A DNA stretch of 8,521 nucleotides, from the NCBI GenBank assembly GCA_001464165.1, contig LNEX01000179.1, positions 1-8,521 on the forward strand, read 5' to 3'. Shown here piece by piece: positions 1 to 6,217 of the stretch; within the stretch, counting starts at the first letter, position 1, and each line of letters begins with the position of its first letter. This stretch comes from a bacterium Ga0077546. Lineage in GTDB: Bacteria > Cyanobacteriota > Vampirovibrionia > Obscuribacterales > Obscuribacteraceae. Under the pieces are notes generated by a model. It did not search any database. It was given only the letters and a program-made list of their open reading frames with translations, and was not told where the DNA came from. The position numbers were made by a program, and so were the translations under genes.

Positions 1-397
1 CTGAATTAAAAGGAATTTGTACTATGGGCTTATCTTCAAATTTATGCTCTATGCCATTATGCCGAGCGATAACGAAGTCTCTAGTCTTTCCAGTGTCATT
101 ATCACGGTAGCGCTCACGAACAGTAAGACCGCCGCTCTTGAGTTCACCGACGAGAGTGAGATTAGCGTCTTGTGCCTTAGCCAAAAGAGTAAAATCGTGT
201 CCTGCCGGCTTCACCTCCACATTTAACTCCGACAATAAAAATTGATCATTGCTCCCCTGTGCCCGACGCCCTAGCTCAATGGGCTCTTTTCTCTCCGAGA
301 CTAGCCTCAAAAGAGACAATGGTTCTGCACCATCAGTGGCCTGCGTATAAACTTCTGTGCGCCGACTTTGCTCATGGCCTTCGGAAAAAAAACTCAT
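1..397 (-). CDS. Hypothetical protein, 5' part only (runs off left edge)
   Basis: Read on the minus strand, an ATG at 397-395 opens a frame of 132 codons without a stop up to the window edge, so this is the N-terminal part of a longer protein. It begins MSFFSEGHEQSRRTEVY. It has no signal peptide or membrane segment and is rich in charged residues, with a stretch of likely beta-strands around residues 62-110 (motifs LNVEVKPAGHDF, LTLVGELKSGGLTV, VRERYRDNDTGKTRDF). A weak AGGA lies about 12 nt before the ATG, and an AT-rich TATATT is about 25 nt upstream. The plus-strand reading frame over 17-226 is a shadow of this gene. I do not recognise the family. It is divergent from the next gene. The frame is well supported; the function is unknown. 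Confidence 0.75.
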   Translation of the reverse strand, partial: MSFFSEGHEQSRRTEVYTQATDGAEPLSLLRLVSERKEPIELGRRAQGSNDQFLLSELNVEVKPAGHDFTLLAKAQDANLTLVGELKSGGLTVRERYRDNDTGKTRDFVIARHNGIEHKFEDKPIVQIPFNS

Positions 398-702
398 AGC
401 TAATTCATCCTCGCAATATAAATAAATCTGGTCGCTAAAGATCGAAAACAACCATGAGAGCTGCATTTTAAAAGATAGTCTAGGGGGGCGGTAATAGTAA
501 GGGTTATCAAAAACCATACGGCTTCTTCTGTGACATTTCCATACCAAATTGACAGCACTTGCTTCCTTCAGGAGAACGATCTCATAAGAGAATGCTTAGA
601 GAAGCAACATAATAGCTTTATGGATTTGTCACGCACTGAGGGCTAAGTTGAGTACGTGCAAGGCGGTTACGGTAAGCACAATCTGGCAATGGACGCTCAG
701 GA
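398..702. other. Divergent intergenic region
   Basis: This 305-bp gap separates two divergent genes and should hold promoters for both. It contains an isolated TTGACA (549-554) with no acceptable -10 box at normal spacing, a run of six G (483-488), two adjacent tiny hairpins (TCTC/GAGA 580-591, GCTT/AAGC 594-605), and one copy of the bipartite element described at 626-654. I see no credible gene in it. Confidence 0.6.
626..654 (+). promoter_or_regulatory. Bipartite upstream element, copy 1 (candidate promoter)
   Basis: TTGTCACGCA, then 7 nt, then CTAAGTTGAGTA. The same two blocks at the same spacing recur before the TPR gene (2270-2298) and before the exported-protein gene (8311-8339). TTGTCA could be a -35 box with a 17-nt spacer to TGAGTA, though TGAGTA is a poor -10 box, so an operator or a non-housekeeping sigma factor is possible. 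It ends 48 bp before the ATG at 703. The promoter role is inferred. Confidence 0.3.
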
Positions 703-1542
703 ATGACTAACAAACGCATGAAAAATCAAGTAAGTTCGTTCAATAAGATCACTGCAGCAGTTGAAGAAACTACAGAAAACAAAGCAATCACCAAGCAAGA
801 ATACTTCGGAGTGCCTGAAAGAAACCTAGAGACACACAGCAATAGTGATCCTGTGACCAGTTGGGTCAACCTAGACCTGTCGGTCACTAACAAAACAGAA
901 GGAGAGCACAACTTGCTACTCACTAAAACAGTTGAAATCGCAAAGATTCCGTTTGATTCAGATCAAGACATACAACCATGGCGGCAACAGCAGATAGAAC
1001 AGCGAGCGGACGAACTAATAGAAAACTATGCAACGAGCGACAATCTAATAATCAAGGGTACCTATAGTTTCTACAGCTTTGGCGAAACTCTAAAACTCAT
1101 AGCGAACATGAAAGACCTGACAGAACAGGAGAAAGCGTTGCTCTGGGACAATATAATGAGTAGGAGAGATAAAGACTACACCGCAACTACTGAAGGGATA
1201 AACCAAGAATTTGGTACTGATTCGATAACATTCGAATTGAACCGTGCTTTACTGCGCAACGGCTTTCACGACATCTATCATACGCAGCTCGCCAATCTTT
1301 CTCCTGAAGCAGCATCAAGAAGAATCTTCATCCAAGAACTGAACAAAAGCAATAGCATGGAATTAGCAAATCTTCTCAGTGATAATGAAGAGAAGATCCA
1401 TCGTGAAGCAAAAATTCACCGCAACAATATAAAAGCTAGCGAAGGTCAAGTGGCCGCCTTAAGAGAATACAAGATGCACGGCTTCGCTGGTTACGCAAAA
1501 GAATGGTGCCACCACTTTTTGCCATCTGCTCCTCTTGAGTAA
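703..1542 (+). CDS. Hypothetical soluble protein, 279 aa
   Basis: The frame is long, free of competing frames, and ends in TAA just ahead of a strong terminator. The first ~90 residues are Ser/Thr/Asn/Glu-rich and probably disordered. The rest (about 95-279) looks mostly helical and highly charged (motifs EQRADELIENYA, KDLTEQEKALLWDNIM, NEEKIHREAKIHRNNIKAS, YAKEWCHHF). It has no signal peptide or membrane span, so it is probably cytoplasmic. Start choice is uncertain: AGGA (699-702) abuts the ATG at 703 and is too close to serve it, while the in-frame ATG at 718 has the same AGGA 15 nt upstream, which is too far. No upstream start exists before the in-frame TAA at 673. I do not recognise a family. 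It appears to be a single-gene transcription unit. Confidence 0.75.
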   Translation: MTNKRMKNQVSSFNKITAAVEETTENKAITKQEYFGVPERNLETHSNSDPVTSWVNLDLSVTNKTEGEHNLLLTKTVEIAKIPFDSDQDIQPWRQQQIEQRADELIENYATSDNLIIKGTYSFYSFGETLKLIANMKDLTEQEKALLWDNIMSRRDKDYTATTEGINQEFGTDSITFELNRALLRNGFHDIYHTQLANLSPEAASRRIFIQELNKSNSMELANLLSDNEEKIHREAKIHRNNIKASEGQVAALREYKMHGFAGYAKEWCHHFLPSAPLE

Positions 1543-1639
1543 GTAAGCAAAATAACCTTCGAGCAATCATTTAACAAAACACTAATTGAAATCATAGAAG
1601 CGGCACTGAGTGGCAAAATTTGCTAACGTTATGACCAGA

Positions 1640-1680
1640 GAAGGAACTGCTTTTGGGCAAGCGGTTCCTTCCCTTTTATT
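1640..1680 (+). terminator. Strong intrinsic (Rho-independent) terminator
   Basis: GAAGGAACTGCTT (1640-1652) pairs with AAGCGGTTCCTTC (1659-1671): 13 pairs, one a G·U wobble, with a 6-nt loop TTGGGC. CC and then TTTTATT follow. There is no A-run on the left side, so it acts on plus-strand transcripts. It lies about 98 nt after the stop of the 703-1542 gene and insulates the downstream region. Confidence 0.9.
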
Positions 1681-1691
1681 TACGATAATTG

Positions 1692-1793
1692 CAGCACAGC
1701 GAGCCAAGATGTAAAGTAAAACTTTACACAAGTGAAGCCACTACAAGTAGTGCGCCAAATGGCAATAACGTTGCCAGCACAGCGATTGGCAAC
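1692..1793. repeat. Dyad-rich island bounded by 11-bp direct repeats
   Basis: CAGCACAGCGA occurs at 1692-1702 and again at 1775-1785. Between and just past these lie several perfect inverted repeats: TGTAAAGT/ACTTTACA (1710-1717 with 1721-1728), CACTAC/GTAGTG (1739-1744 with 1747-1752), GCCA/TGGC (1754-1757 with 1760-1763), TGGCAA/TTGCCA (1760-1765 with 1771-1776), and GTTGCCA/TGGCAAC (1770-1776 with 1787-1793). The last three share strands and cannot form together. After the two direct repeats come GCCAA and TTGGC, which are complementary to each other. It could be a protein-binding region or a structured RNA; its role is unknown. Confidence 0.5.
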
Positions 1794-1838
1794 TAGCAAG
1801 CATTTAATCAGTGCGGAAAATATAAATCATAAACGTCA

Positions 1839-1844
1839 TATACT
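1839..1844 (+). promoter_or_regulatory. Possible -10 box before the small membrane protein
   Basis: TATACT matches the -10 consensus at five of six positions and sits about 65 bp before the ATG at 1911, but no good -35 box is found at 16-18 nt. The short dyad CTAGC-TCC-GCTAG begins within its last two bases. This is a weak call. Confidence 0.2.
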
Positions 1845-1910
1845 AGCTCCGCTAGCGCTCAAGAAGCACTAATCCGATGCATGATATTCTTTCATCTAGA
1901 AAGACACATC

Positions 1911-2198
1911 ATGAATGATCGACAGCGAACTCTATCGACGCTACCTATTCTACTCGCGCTTTGCTTCTTGTCTCTGGTCCTTCAGACCTATTGCCTGATT
2001 GATGAACCATGCTATTTGCCATCAGTAACATCTCTAACTTACGGTTCAATGACAGCCGTGTGCATTGCCTCAAGGTATCACTACCAATTGAGCGCCTTAG
2101 AATTTTCGCTATTATCAGCAGCGCCGCTAATAGTTTTAGCCAACTTCGGAGTGCTTATTACAATCGCCAGCATCTTCCTTGGCAGCACACTGAATTGA
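1911..2198 (+). CDS. Small putative membrane protein, 95 aa
   Basis: From the ATG at 1911 the product has a short basic N-terminus (MNDRQRTLST), a hydrophobic segment at about 9-28, a weaker one at about 36-54, and a long hydrophobic segment at about 62-91. This predicts a two- or three-span inner-membrane protein. Cysteines sit at 18, 28, 34 and 51. An in-frame ATG at 1881 would add ten residues; neither start has a good ribosome binding site, and I prefer 1911 because the basic residues then begin the protein. It lies between a strong terminator and the TPR leader, so it is probably expressed alone. No family is recognised. Such a short frame could be spurious, but the hydrophobic pattern favours a real gene. 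Confidence 0.5.
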   Translation: MNDRQRTLSTLPILLALCFLSLVLQTYCLIDEPCYLPSVTSLTYGSMTAVCIASRYHYQLSALEFSLLSAAPLIVLANFGVLITIASIFLGSTLN

Positions 2199-2269
2199 AT
2201 TAGGCAATTAAGATCATTCCAGTAGCCAAGCCTTACTAGCCACTTTTAGGGAGCACAAGCCGTATAGAG

Positions 2270-2298
2270 TTGTCACGCAGAATTCACTAGGATGAATA
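2270..2298 (+). promoter_or_regulatory. Bipartite upstream element, copy 2 (candidate promoter)
   Basis: TTGTCACGCA, 7 nt, then CTAGGATGAATA, in the same arrangement as at 626-654 with 19 of 29 positions identical. If it is a promoter (TTGTCA, 17 nt, TGAATA), transcription would begin near 2305 and place the 2318-2340 hairpin at the 5' end of the TPR message. The functional role is inferred. Confidence 0.3.
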
Positions 2299-2350
2299 GA
2301 CTTTTAGAAATAAACCATTCGATTGGCAAGCCAAATCGAACTAATCCTAG
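2282..2350 (+). promoter_or_regulatory. Nested inverted repeats in the TPR-gene leader
   Basis: The inner hairpin pairs TTCGATTGGC (2318-2327) with GCCAAATCGAA (2330-2340), ten pairs with one bulged A and a tight loop. An outer pair, CTAGGAT (2287-2293) with ATCCTAG (2344-2350), encloses it. The left outer arm can instead be the loop of a small hairpin, ATTCA/TGAAT (2282-2286 with 2293-2297). No T-run follows, so it is not a simple terminator. It lies 40-108 nt before the ATG at 2390 and may be a leader structure or an operator. Confidence 0.35.
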
Positions 2351-2371
2351 ATCTGCTCAAAGTTCTTGAGC

Positions 2372-2380
2372 GGGAGAGAG
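2372..2380 (+). promoter_or_regulatory. Ribosome binding site that sets the TPR start
   Basis: The purine run GGGAGAGAG ends 9 nt before ATG 2390. It therefore favours that ATG over the in-frame TTG at 2366, which lies upstream of the run. Confidence 0.55.
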
Positions 2381-2389
2381 TCTTCCTTT

Positions 2390-3205
2390 ATGAACAGCAC
2401 CGCTGAAAACACAAAATCCATTATTGAGACCAACCGGCTCTCAATACCAGCCGAACGTTATACATACAAATTACAGCTCCTGCAAACCTCGATTATCGCT
2501 GGACACTGCTATGGCAATTGGCAAGGAGTTTTAGTGATAACCGATCGCCTAAAACAACTAGGGGATCTCGACAGTCATAGCCGCTTACTGAGAGCAGAAG
2601 CGCTTATAAGAACAGGGGATGACGAACAAGGCATCGCCGAACTTATCGAACTTACGAATGAGGATCCATGGTGCGCAGCAAGCCACAACCTCTTAGGCGA
2701 AACTCGTCTCATGGCACGAAAATACAAAGAAGCAGTGCGCTCATATACAACTGCAATATCTATCAAACCAATTAGCAGCATAGTTCCCGATGAGCCGCTT
2801 AGCTACACTGGCAGAGCAATTGCTTTAACGCTCTTGGGTCGACACTCACCAGCAGCAGCCGATGTCAACTTAAGAGACATGCTCTGCGAACTGAGAAAAG
2901 CAAGAATTGAATTCTGGAGTGGAAGATATAAAGAGTGCTCACAGACCATAAAAGATCTTCCTCAACGCATAAAGGATTTGCCAGCAGCACAATATCTCAA
3001 ACTAAGAAATACAATGGCGGAAGGAAACTACAAACAAGCTCTGCAAGAGTTTCCAAAACTCCGTTTCAACAGTCGAGGTGGGCTTCCTCTCCTCTGGATG
3101 AGAGCTCTCTGTAACTATAGAAATGGAAACATAGAATGCTGTTTGACAGATCTAACTAAAATACTCAACTCTGACGGTAGATCTAAGCCAAGTTTTGAAG
3201 CTTAG
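2390..3205 (+). CDS. TPR-repeat protein, N-terminal part (frame broken at 3' end)
   Basis: The 271-residue product has no signal peptide or membrane segment. Tetratricopeptide-like helical pairs are visible at about 66-96 (LLRAEALIRTGDDEQGIAEL), 98-128 (HNLLGETRLMARKYKEAVRSY, with a pro-containing turn IKP), 140-160, 200-226 and 235-268. TPR proteins are scaffolds for protein-protein contacts and have no catalytic role of their own. The frame stops at TAG 3203-3205 in the middle of a repeat, while the repeat pattern continues in the +1 frame (3195-3599). Removing one T from TTTT at 3193-3196 would join them into a 402-aa protein with correct 34-residue phasing. Start ATG 2390 is chosen for its purine-rich ribosome site. 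It heads the block leading to the kinase, which suggests a cytoplasmic adaptor role (inference). Confidence 0.8.
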   Translation: MNSTAENTKSIIETNRLSIPAERYTYKLQLLQTSIIAGHCYGNWQGVLVITDRLKQLGDLDSHSRLLRAEALIRTGDDEQGIAELIELTNEDPWCAASHNLLGETRLMARKYKEAVRSYTTAISIKPISSIVPDEPLSYTGRAIALTLLGRHSPAAADVNLRDMLCELRKARIEFWSGRYKECSQTIKDLPQRIKDLPAAQYLKLRNTMAEGNYKQALQEFPKLRFNSRGGLPLLWMRALCNYRNGNIECCLTDLTKILNSDGRSKPSFEA

Positions 3206-3599
3206 AGCGAAGTGCGAAAAACACTTAAAAAATTTCTCCGCAGCATTAGAAGACTTGGAAAAAGCTATCTATCAAAATCCAGACGCCGCGACCCACCGCT
3301 CAAGGGCCGAAGTACTCTACAAACTCGGTCTAGCAGAACGGGCTTTAACCGACCTAGACATTGCGGAAGAGAACCTACCGGCCGATACCAAATCGCAACA
3401 GTTAAGAATGCTCTGCCTAACTAGAATTGGCAGAAAGGATGATGCTGCAAAAATAGCGAAATCAATTCTAGCGATAGAGCCAGGAAACACAATCGCTACT
3501 CAGACGCTGAAGGTGCTTAACAACTCTGTATCTATCCCGATTATCGGCAGGCCTCATCCAATGAGTAATCTCTCTGCAGACTCATACATGGGTCAATGA
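3195..3599 (+). CDS. TPR-repeat protein, C-terminal part (+1 frame continuation)
   Basis: About 134 residues continue the TPR array: LRAKCEKHLKNFSAALEDL, then HRSRAEVLYKLGLAERALTDL, then LRMLCLTRIGRKDDAAKIA, each followed by a turn that contains Pro or lies next to one. The only start codon at the junction is a TTG at 3195 with no ribosome binding site, and it overlaps the preceding stop by 11 nt. An independent start is therefore unlikely. The better reading is one split gene (2390-3599), through a genuine frameshift mutation, a sequencing or assembly error in the T-run, or less likely recoding. The tail (NNSVSIPIIGRPHPMSN) is a non-repeat extension. The stop overlaps the next gene's start as ATGA. 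Confidence 0.7.
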   Translation: MKLRAKCEKHLKNFSAALEDLEKAIYQNPDAATHRSRAEVLYKLGLAERALTDLDIAEENLPADTKSQQLRMLCLTRIGRKDDAAKIAKSILAIEPGNTIATQTLKVLNNSVSIPIIGRPHPMSNLSADSYMGQ

Positions 3600-3916
3600 A
3601 CATGAGCGAAATTAGAATTACCGAAACACCAATAATTAATGCAGGTCTGAATGTTATCGGCGATCCGTCGCCACTAATGCCTAATAGCATTGATAAACGA
3701 AGAAACAAAAGGAAAAGCCCAAAAACTGAAAATGAACTTTGCCGGCTACAGCATTCAGAGCAACTTGAAGCCGAGGGAGCTGAAAGACTGGCAAAAATTG
3801 TCACAGATCTGGAAATGAGAAGGCTTCTAAGCCCTAGCAACCAGGAAGCAGTGCTAGCTGATGCAATGACAGCCTTAGAAGCGTTCATCAGAAATAATGA
3901 AATCTCGAAAGAGTAG
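3596..3916 (+). CDS. Small charged hypothetical protein, 106 aa, coupled to the TPR gene
   Basis: The ATG at 3596 overlaps the TGA of the TPR frame (ATGA), a usual sign of translational coupling; a second ATG at 3602 is possible. Residues 1-30 look extended and Pro-containing. Residues 33-43 form a strongly basic patch (DKRRNKRKSPK). Residues 45-106 look helical and amphipathic (QLEAEGAERLAKIVTDLEMRRLL, MTALEAFIRN). There is no signal peptide or membrane span. No family is recognised. Position between a TPR adaptor and a receptor kinase makes it a candidate partner or substrate; the basic patch is followed by Ser and Thr residues that could be phosphorylated. That role is inferred from context only. 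Confidence 0.6.
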   Translation: MNMSEIRITETPIINAGLNVIGDPSPLMPNSIDKRRNKRKSPKTENELCRLQHSEQLEAEGAERLAKIVTDLEMRRLLSPSNQEAVLADAMTALEAFIRNNEISKE

Positions 3917-3996
3917 CATAGCTTAACAAGCTCAATGGCGAGATATCGCCTTAGCAGCAGCAAAGAGGAGTTTCAAAGAAAAATCATAGTCGCTTC

Positions 3997-4030
3997 TTGT
4001 CTACATTGGGCATAATGCTTAGGCTAAGCA
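3997..4030 (+). promoter_or_regulatory. Possible promoter/operator before the kinase gene
   Basis: TTGTCT (3997-4002), a 17-nt spacer and TAGGCT (4020-4025) form a weak promoter candidate; CATAAT (4011-4016) is a better -10 match but lacks a -35 partner. The perfect dyad TGCTTA-GGC-TAAGCA (4016-4030) overlaps both -10 candidates, as a repressor site might. The ATG lies 15 bp further on. Confidence 0.25.
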
Positions 4031-4045
4031 GCGGTTACTCGACAA

Positions 4046-6217
4046 ATGGACCCCAAAGACCCTCGGCGCATTTCTCGCACGTTTGAATCACCTGGCCTAT
4101 TTAACCCAGATGATCAAAAGAGCACGCGGTTGAGTTCTGGTAAGGGCCTGCCAAATTCTCTTGCAAAACCCTATATATCAGACGACAAACTCAAACCTGG
4201 CGATATCGTTGGCGACAACTATGTCATCATCGAACTGCTCGGAGTTGGCGGCATGGGCTATGTCTACAAAGTACGCCACCTTATACTCGAAAAAATCTAC
4301 GCCATGAAGACTATTAGCAGCGAACAGGTCTCCGAAATGGCTTGGCGCAGGCTGCAAGTGGAAGCCCAAGCAATTGCTCGCATTAATCATCCCAATATCG
4401 TCGGCATTCATAACTTAGGGATTCATCAAGGGACTCAGCAAGGAAGCCAGCCCGGTTCTGAGCAAGTAAAAATTCCATTCTATGTGATGGACTATCTCAA
4501 GGGAAAAAACCTGGCGGAGATACTAAAACGCAAAAAGCGCCTAACCTTAGAAGAGAGCCTACCCCTCTTCATTGAAACATGCAACGGCCTAGGCTACGCC
4601 CACAAAAAAGGTATTGTGCATCGCGATATAAAACCAGGCAACATAGTCATTCTTGATGAAATGGACATAAGCGGTGCCAGAGTGAAGCTTGTCGACTTTG
4701 GCATAGCTAAATTAGCAGGCACTATCGACCCTGACAATCAAAAACTAACAACCATTGGAGAAGTCTTTGGCAGCCCGCTATACATGAGCCCAGAGCAATG
4801 CGAAGGCAAACGAATCGACGCCCGCTCGGACATCTATTCACTCGGCTGCACTTTCTTTGAAACCTTAACTGGTGAGGTGCCATTTCATGGTGAGAACCAA
4901 GTGGCAACAATGCTCATGCATAGCCAAGCCGAGCCGCGCACACTGGCAGAAGTAAGTGGCTTAGATTTTCCTGAATCAATTGAACACTTGGTAGCAACCA
5001 TGCTGGAGAAAGCTCCTATGAATCGTTATCCCAATCTAGAGCGGATTGGCGATGACCTAGAAAAGATTCAACGTGGAGAGGAAATTAGCACGTCACCATA
5101 CATAAACAACATCAGTCTCGACCGCTTCGGAGAGGCAAATAGTGAGAGCGTCATAGATGAAGACGAAGAAATACAAATAGTCAAACCAACACAAAGAAAG
5201 CTACAAACATTTGCTCTTGCCGGAGCATTTTTAGTGCTTGGAGCTATTGCAGTGTTTGCATATAGCCTAGTACTCAAATCATCGAGAACGACGCCTGTAG
5301 ATGCGGCCACTGTTCCAGGGACTGCAGCTGCAGTCGAAAAGGCAATAGCTCGATCATCAAACTTAGCCACGTCGATCACTCAAGAAGAACCCCATCCGAA
5401 CTTTTACTCAACTACTTTCAATGGTGACAAATCTATTGTCTTTAACTTCCCGGCAGATCAATCACTTGGAAAAATCGGAAATTTGCATCTCAAGATGCGA
5501 AAAGAGGCGAAGGGACAGACTATCCTAAAAGTTAACGGGAAAATTTGCCTGCTGGCAAATGACTATCTTTGCGCCCATCCCAGCTTAATTGACTTATTCA
5601 GACCCGACGATTTGTGGTCGTTTTCCATCCCCTTAACCTATGGGCAAGCTATCGACACTAGGGCAATCATGCCTCATGTAGCAAGGCTGACGGGCCTTGG
5701 AGATCTCAATCTAAAAGCAAACAAAGCTGACAACTCAATAATTCCCTACCTAGAAAAGCTACAAAAACTTCAATCTCTAAATGTTAGCACCACTGATATT
5801 ACTGGCGATGCCCTAGCAAAGTATAGCGGCTTAAGAAATCTCCAATTTCTAGACTTCGGCTACAACAAAGGGGTAACAGCATTGCTCTTAGGTCTCAAGA
5901 GCTCAAACAAACTTCAAACCCTCAATATACCAGGCCCGGACTTTATGCTCACCATCGAACACGCCAAGCTAATCGCCCAATGCAAGAACCTACGAATTCT
6001 AGACGTCGAAGCCAGCGGGCTAACAGACGAGTCTTTTATGTTATTGAGCGAGCTGCCAAAATTGATCGAAATAAACGTTAGAGATTGTGCTGTGACGGCT
6101 GAAACAATCAAGAAAGTGAAAGCCGCACGCAAGGGTAAGCCAATCAAAATTTTAACGAACAGCATCCGAAACCCAAATGCTTTCGGCGGAGAATCACCAG
6201 AAGTGTGGATTAAGTGA
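4046..6217 (+). CDS. Transmembrane Ser/Thr protein kinase with C-terminal LRR ectodomain, 723 aa
   Basis: This is a Hanks-type kinase with all catalytic landmarks: Gly loop GVGGMG (66-71), ATP lysine K88 in YAMK, helix-C Glu E106, catalytic loop HRDIKPGN (192-199, D194, K196, N199), DFG (217-219), Thr-Thr in the activation loop (235-236), SPE (248-250), DIYSLG (262-267) and Arg 327. It should be an active RD kinase. A Q/G-rich insert lies at 125-140. An acidic juxtamembrane stretch (DEDEEI, 371-376) precedes one membrane span (about 388-410), so the kinase is cytoplasmic. After a linker and a beta-rich stretch (about 450-535), six leucine-rich repeats of about 24-25 residues run from about 548 to 700 (LGDLNLKAN, LQSLNVSTT, LQFLDFGYN, LQTLNIPGP, LRILDVEAS, LIEINVRDC) and would be extracytoplasmic. 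No PASTA repeats are present. The ribosome site is weak. It is coupled to the next gene through TGATG. The ligand is unknown. Confidence 0.95.
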   Translation: MDPKDPRRISRTFESPGLFNPDDQKSTRLSSGKGLPNSLAKPYISDDKLKPGDIVGDNYVIIELLGVGGMGYVYKVRHLILEKIYAMKTISSEQVSEMAWRRLQVEAQAIARINHPNIVGIHNLGIHQGTQQGSQPGSEQVKIPFYVMDYLKGKNLAEILKRKKRLTLEESLPLFIETCNGLGYAHKKGIVHRDIKPGNIVILDEMDISGARVKLVDFGIAKLAGTIDPDNQKLTTIGEVFGSPLYMSPEQCEGKRIDARSDIYSLGCTFFETLTGEVPFHGENQVATMLMHSQAEPRTLAEVSGLDFPESIEHLVATMLEKAPMNRYPNLERIGDDLEKIQRGEEISTSPYINNISLDRFGEANSESVIDEDEEIQIVKPTQRKLQTFALAGAFLVLGAIAVFAYSLVLKSSRTTPVDAATVPGTAAAVEKAIARSSNLATSITQEEPHPNFYSTTFNGDKSIVFNFPADQSLGKIGNLHLKMRKEAKGQTILKVNGKICLLANDYLCAHPSLIDLFRPDDLWSFSIPLTYGQAIDTRAIMPHVARLTGLGDLNLKANKADNSIIPYLEKLQKLQSLNVSTTDITGDALAKYSGLRNLQFLDFGYNKGVTALLLGLKSSNKLQTLNIPGPDFMLTIEHAKLIAQCKNLRILDVEASGLTDESFMLLSELPKLIEINVRDCAVTAETIKKVKAARKGKPIKILTNSIRNPNAFGGESPEVWIK

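Noticed and set aside
17..226. Plus-strand 69-aa frame
   Set aside because: It lies antisense to the partial minus-strand gene 1-397, which is open through the whole edge and reads as more natural protein.
549..554. TTGACA as a -35 promoter box
   Set aside because: A perfect hexamer, but no TATAAT-like box lies 16-18 nt downstream.
592..612. Tiny leader peptide MLREAT before the 703 gene
   Set aside because: Six codons with no proper ribosome site and no regulatory codon pattern.
2009..2203. Alternative 64-aa plus frame over the small membrane protein
   Set aside because: It has no coherent hydrophobic or motif pattern and is a shadow of the 1911-2198 frame.
3193..3205. Programmed +1 frameshift of the prfB type
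   Set aside because: The prfB signal needs CTT before the stop plus a close upstream Shine-Dalgarno. Here the codon before TAG is GCT, and no such site stands at the right distance. An indel in the T-run explains it more simply.
3937..3950. GGCGA-GATA-TCGCC hairpin as a terminator
   Set aside because: The stem is only five pairs and no T-run follows.
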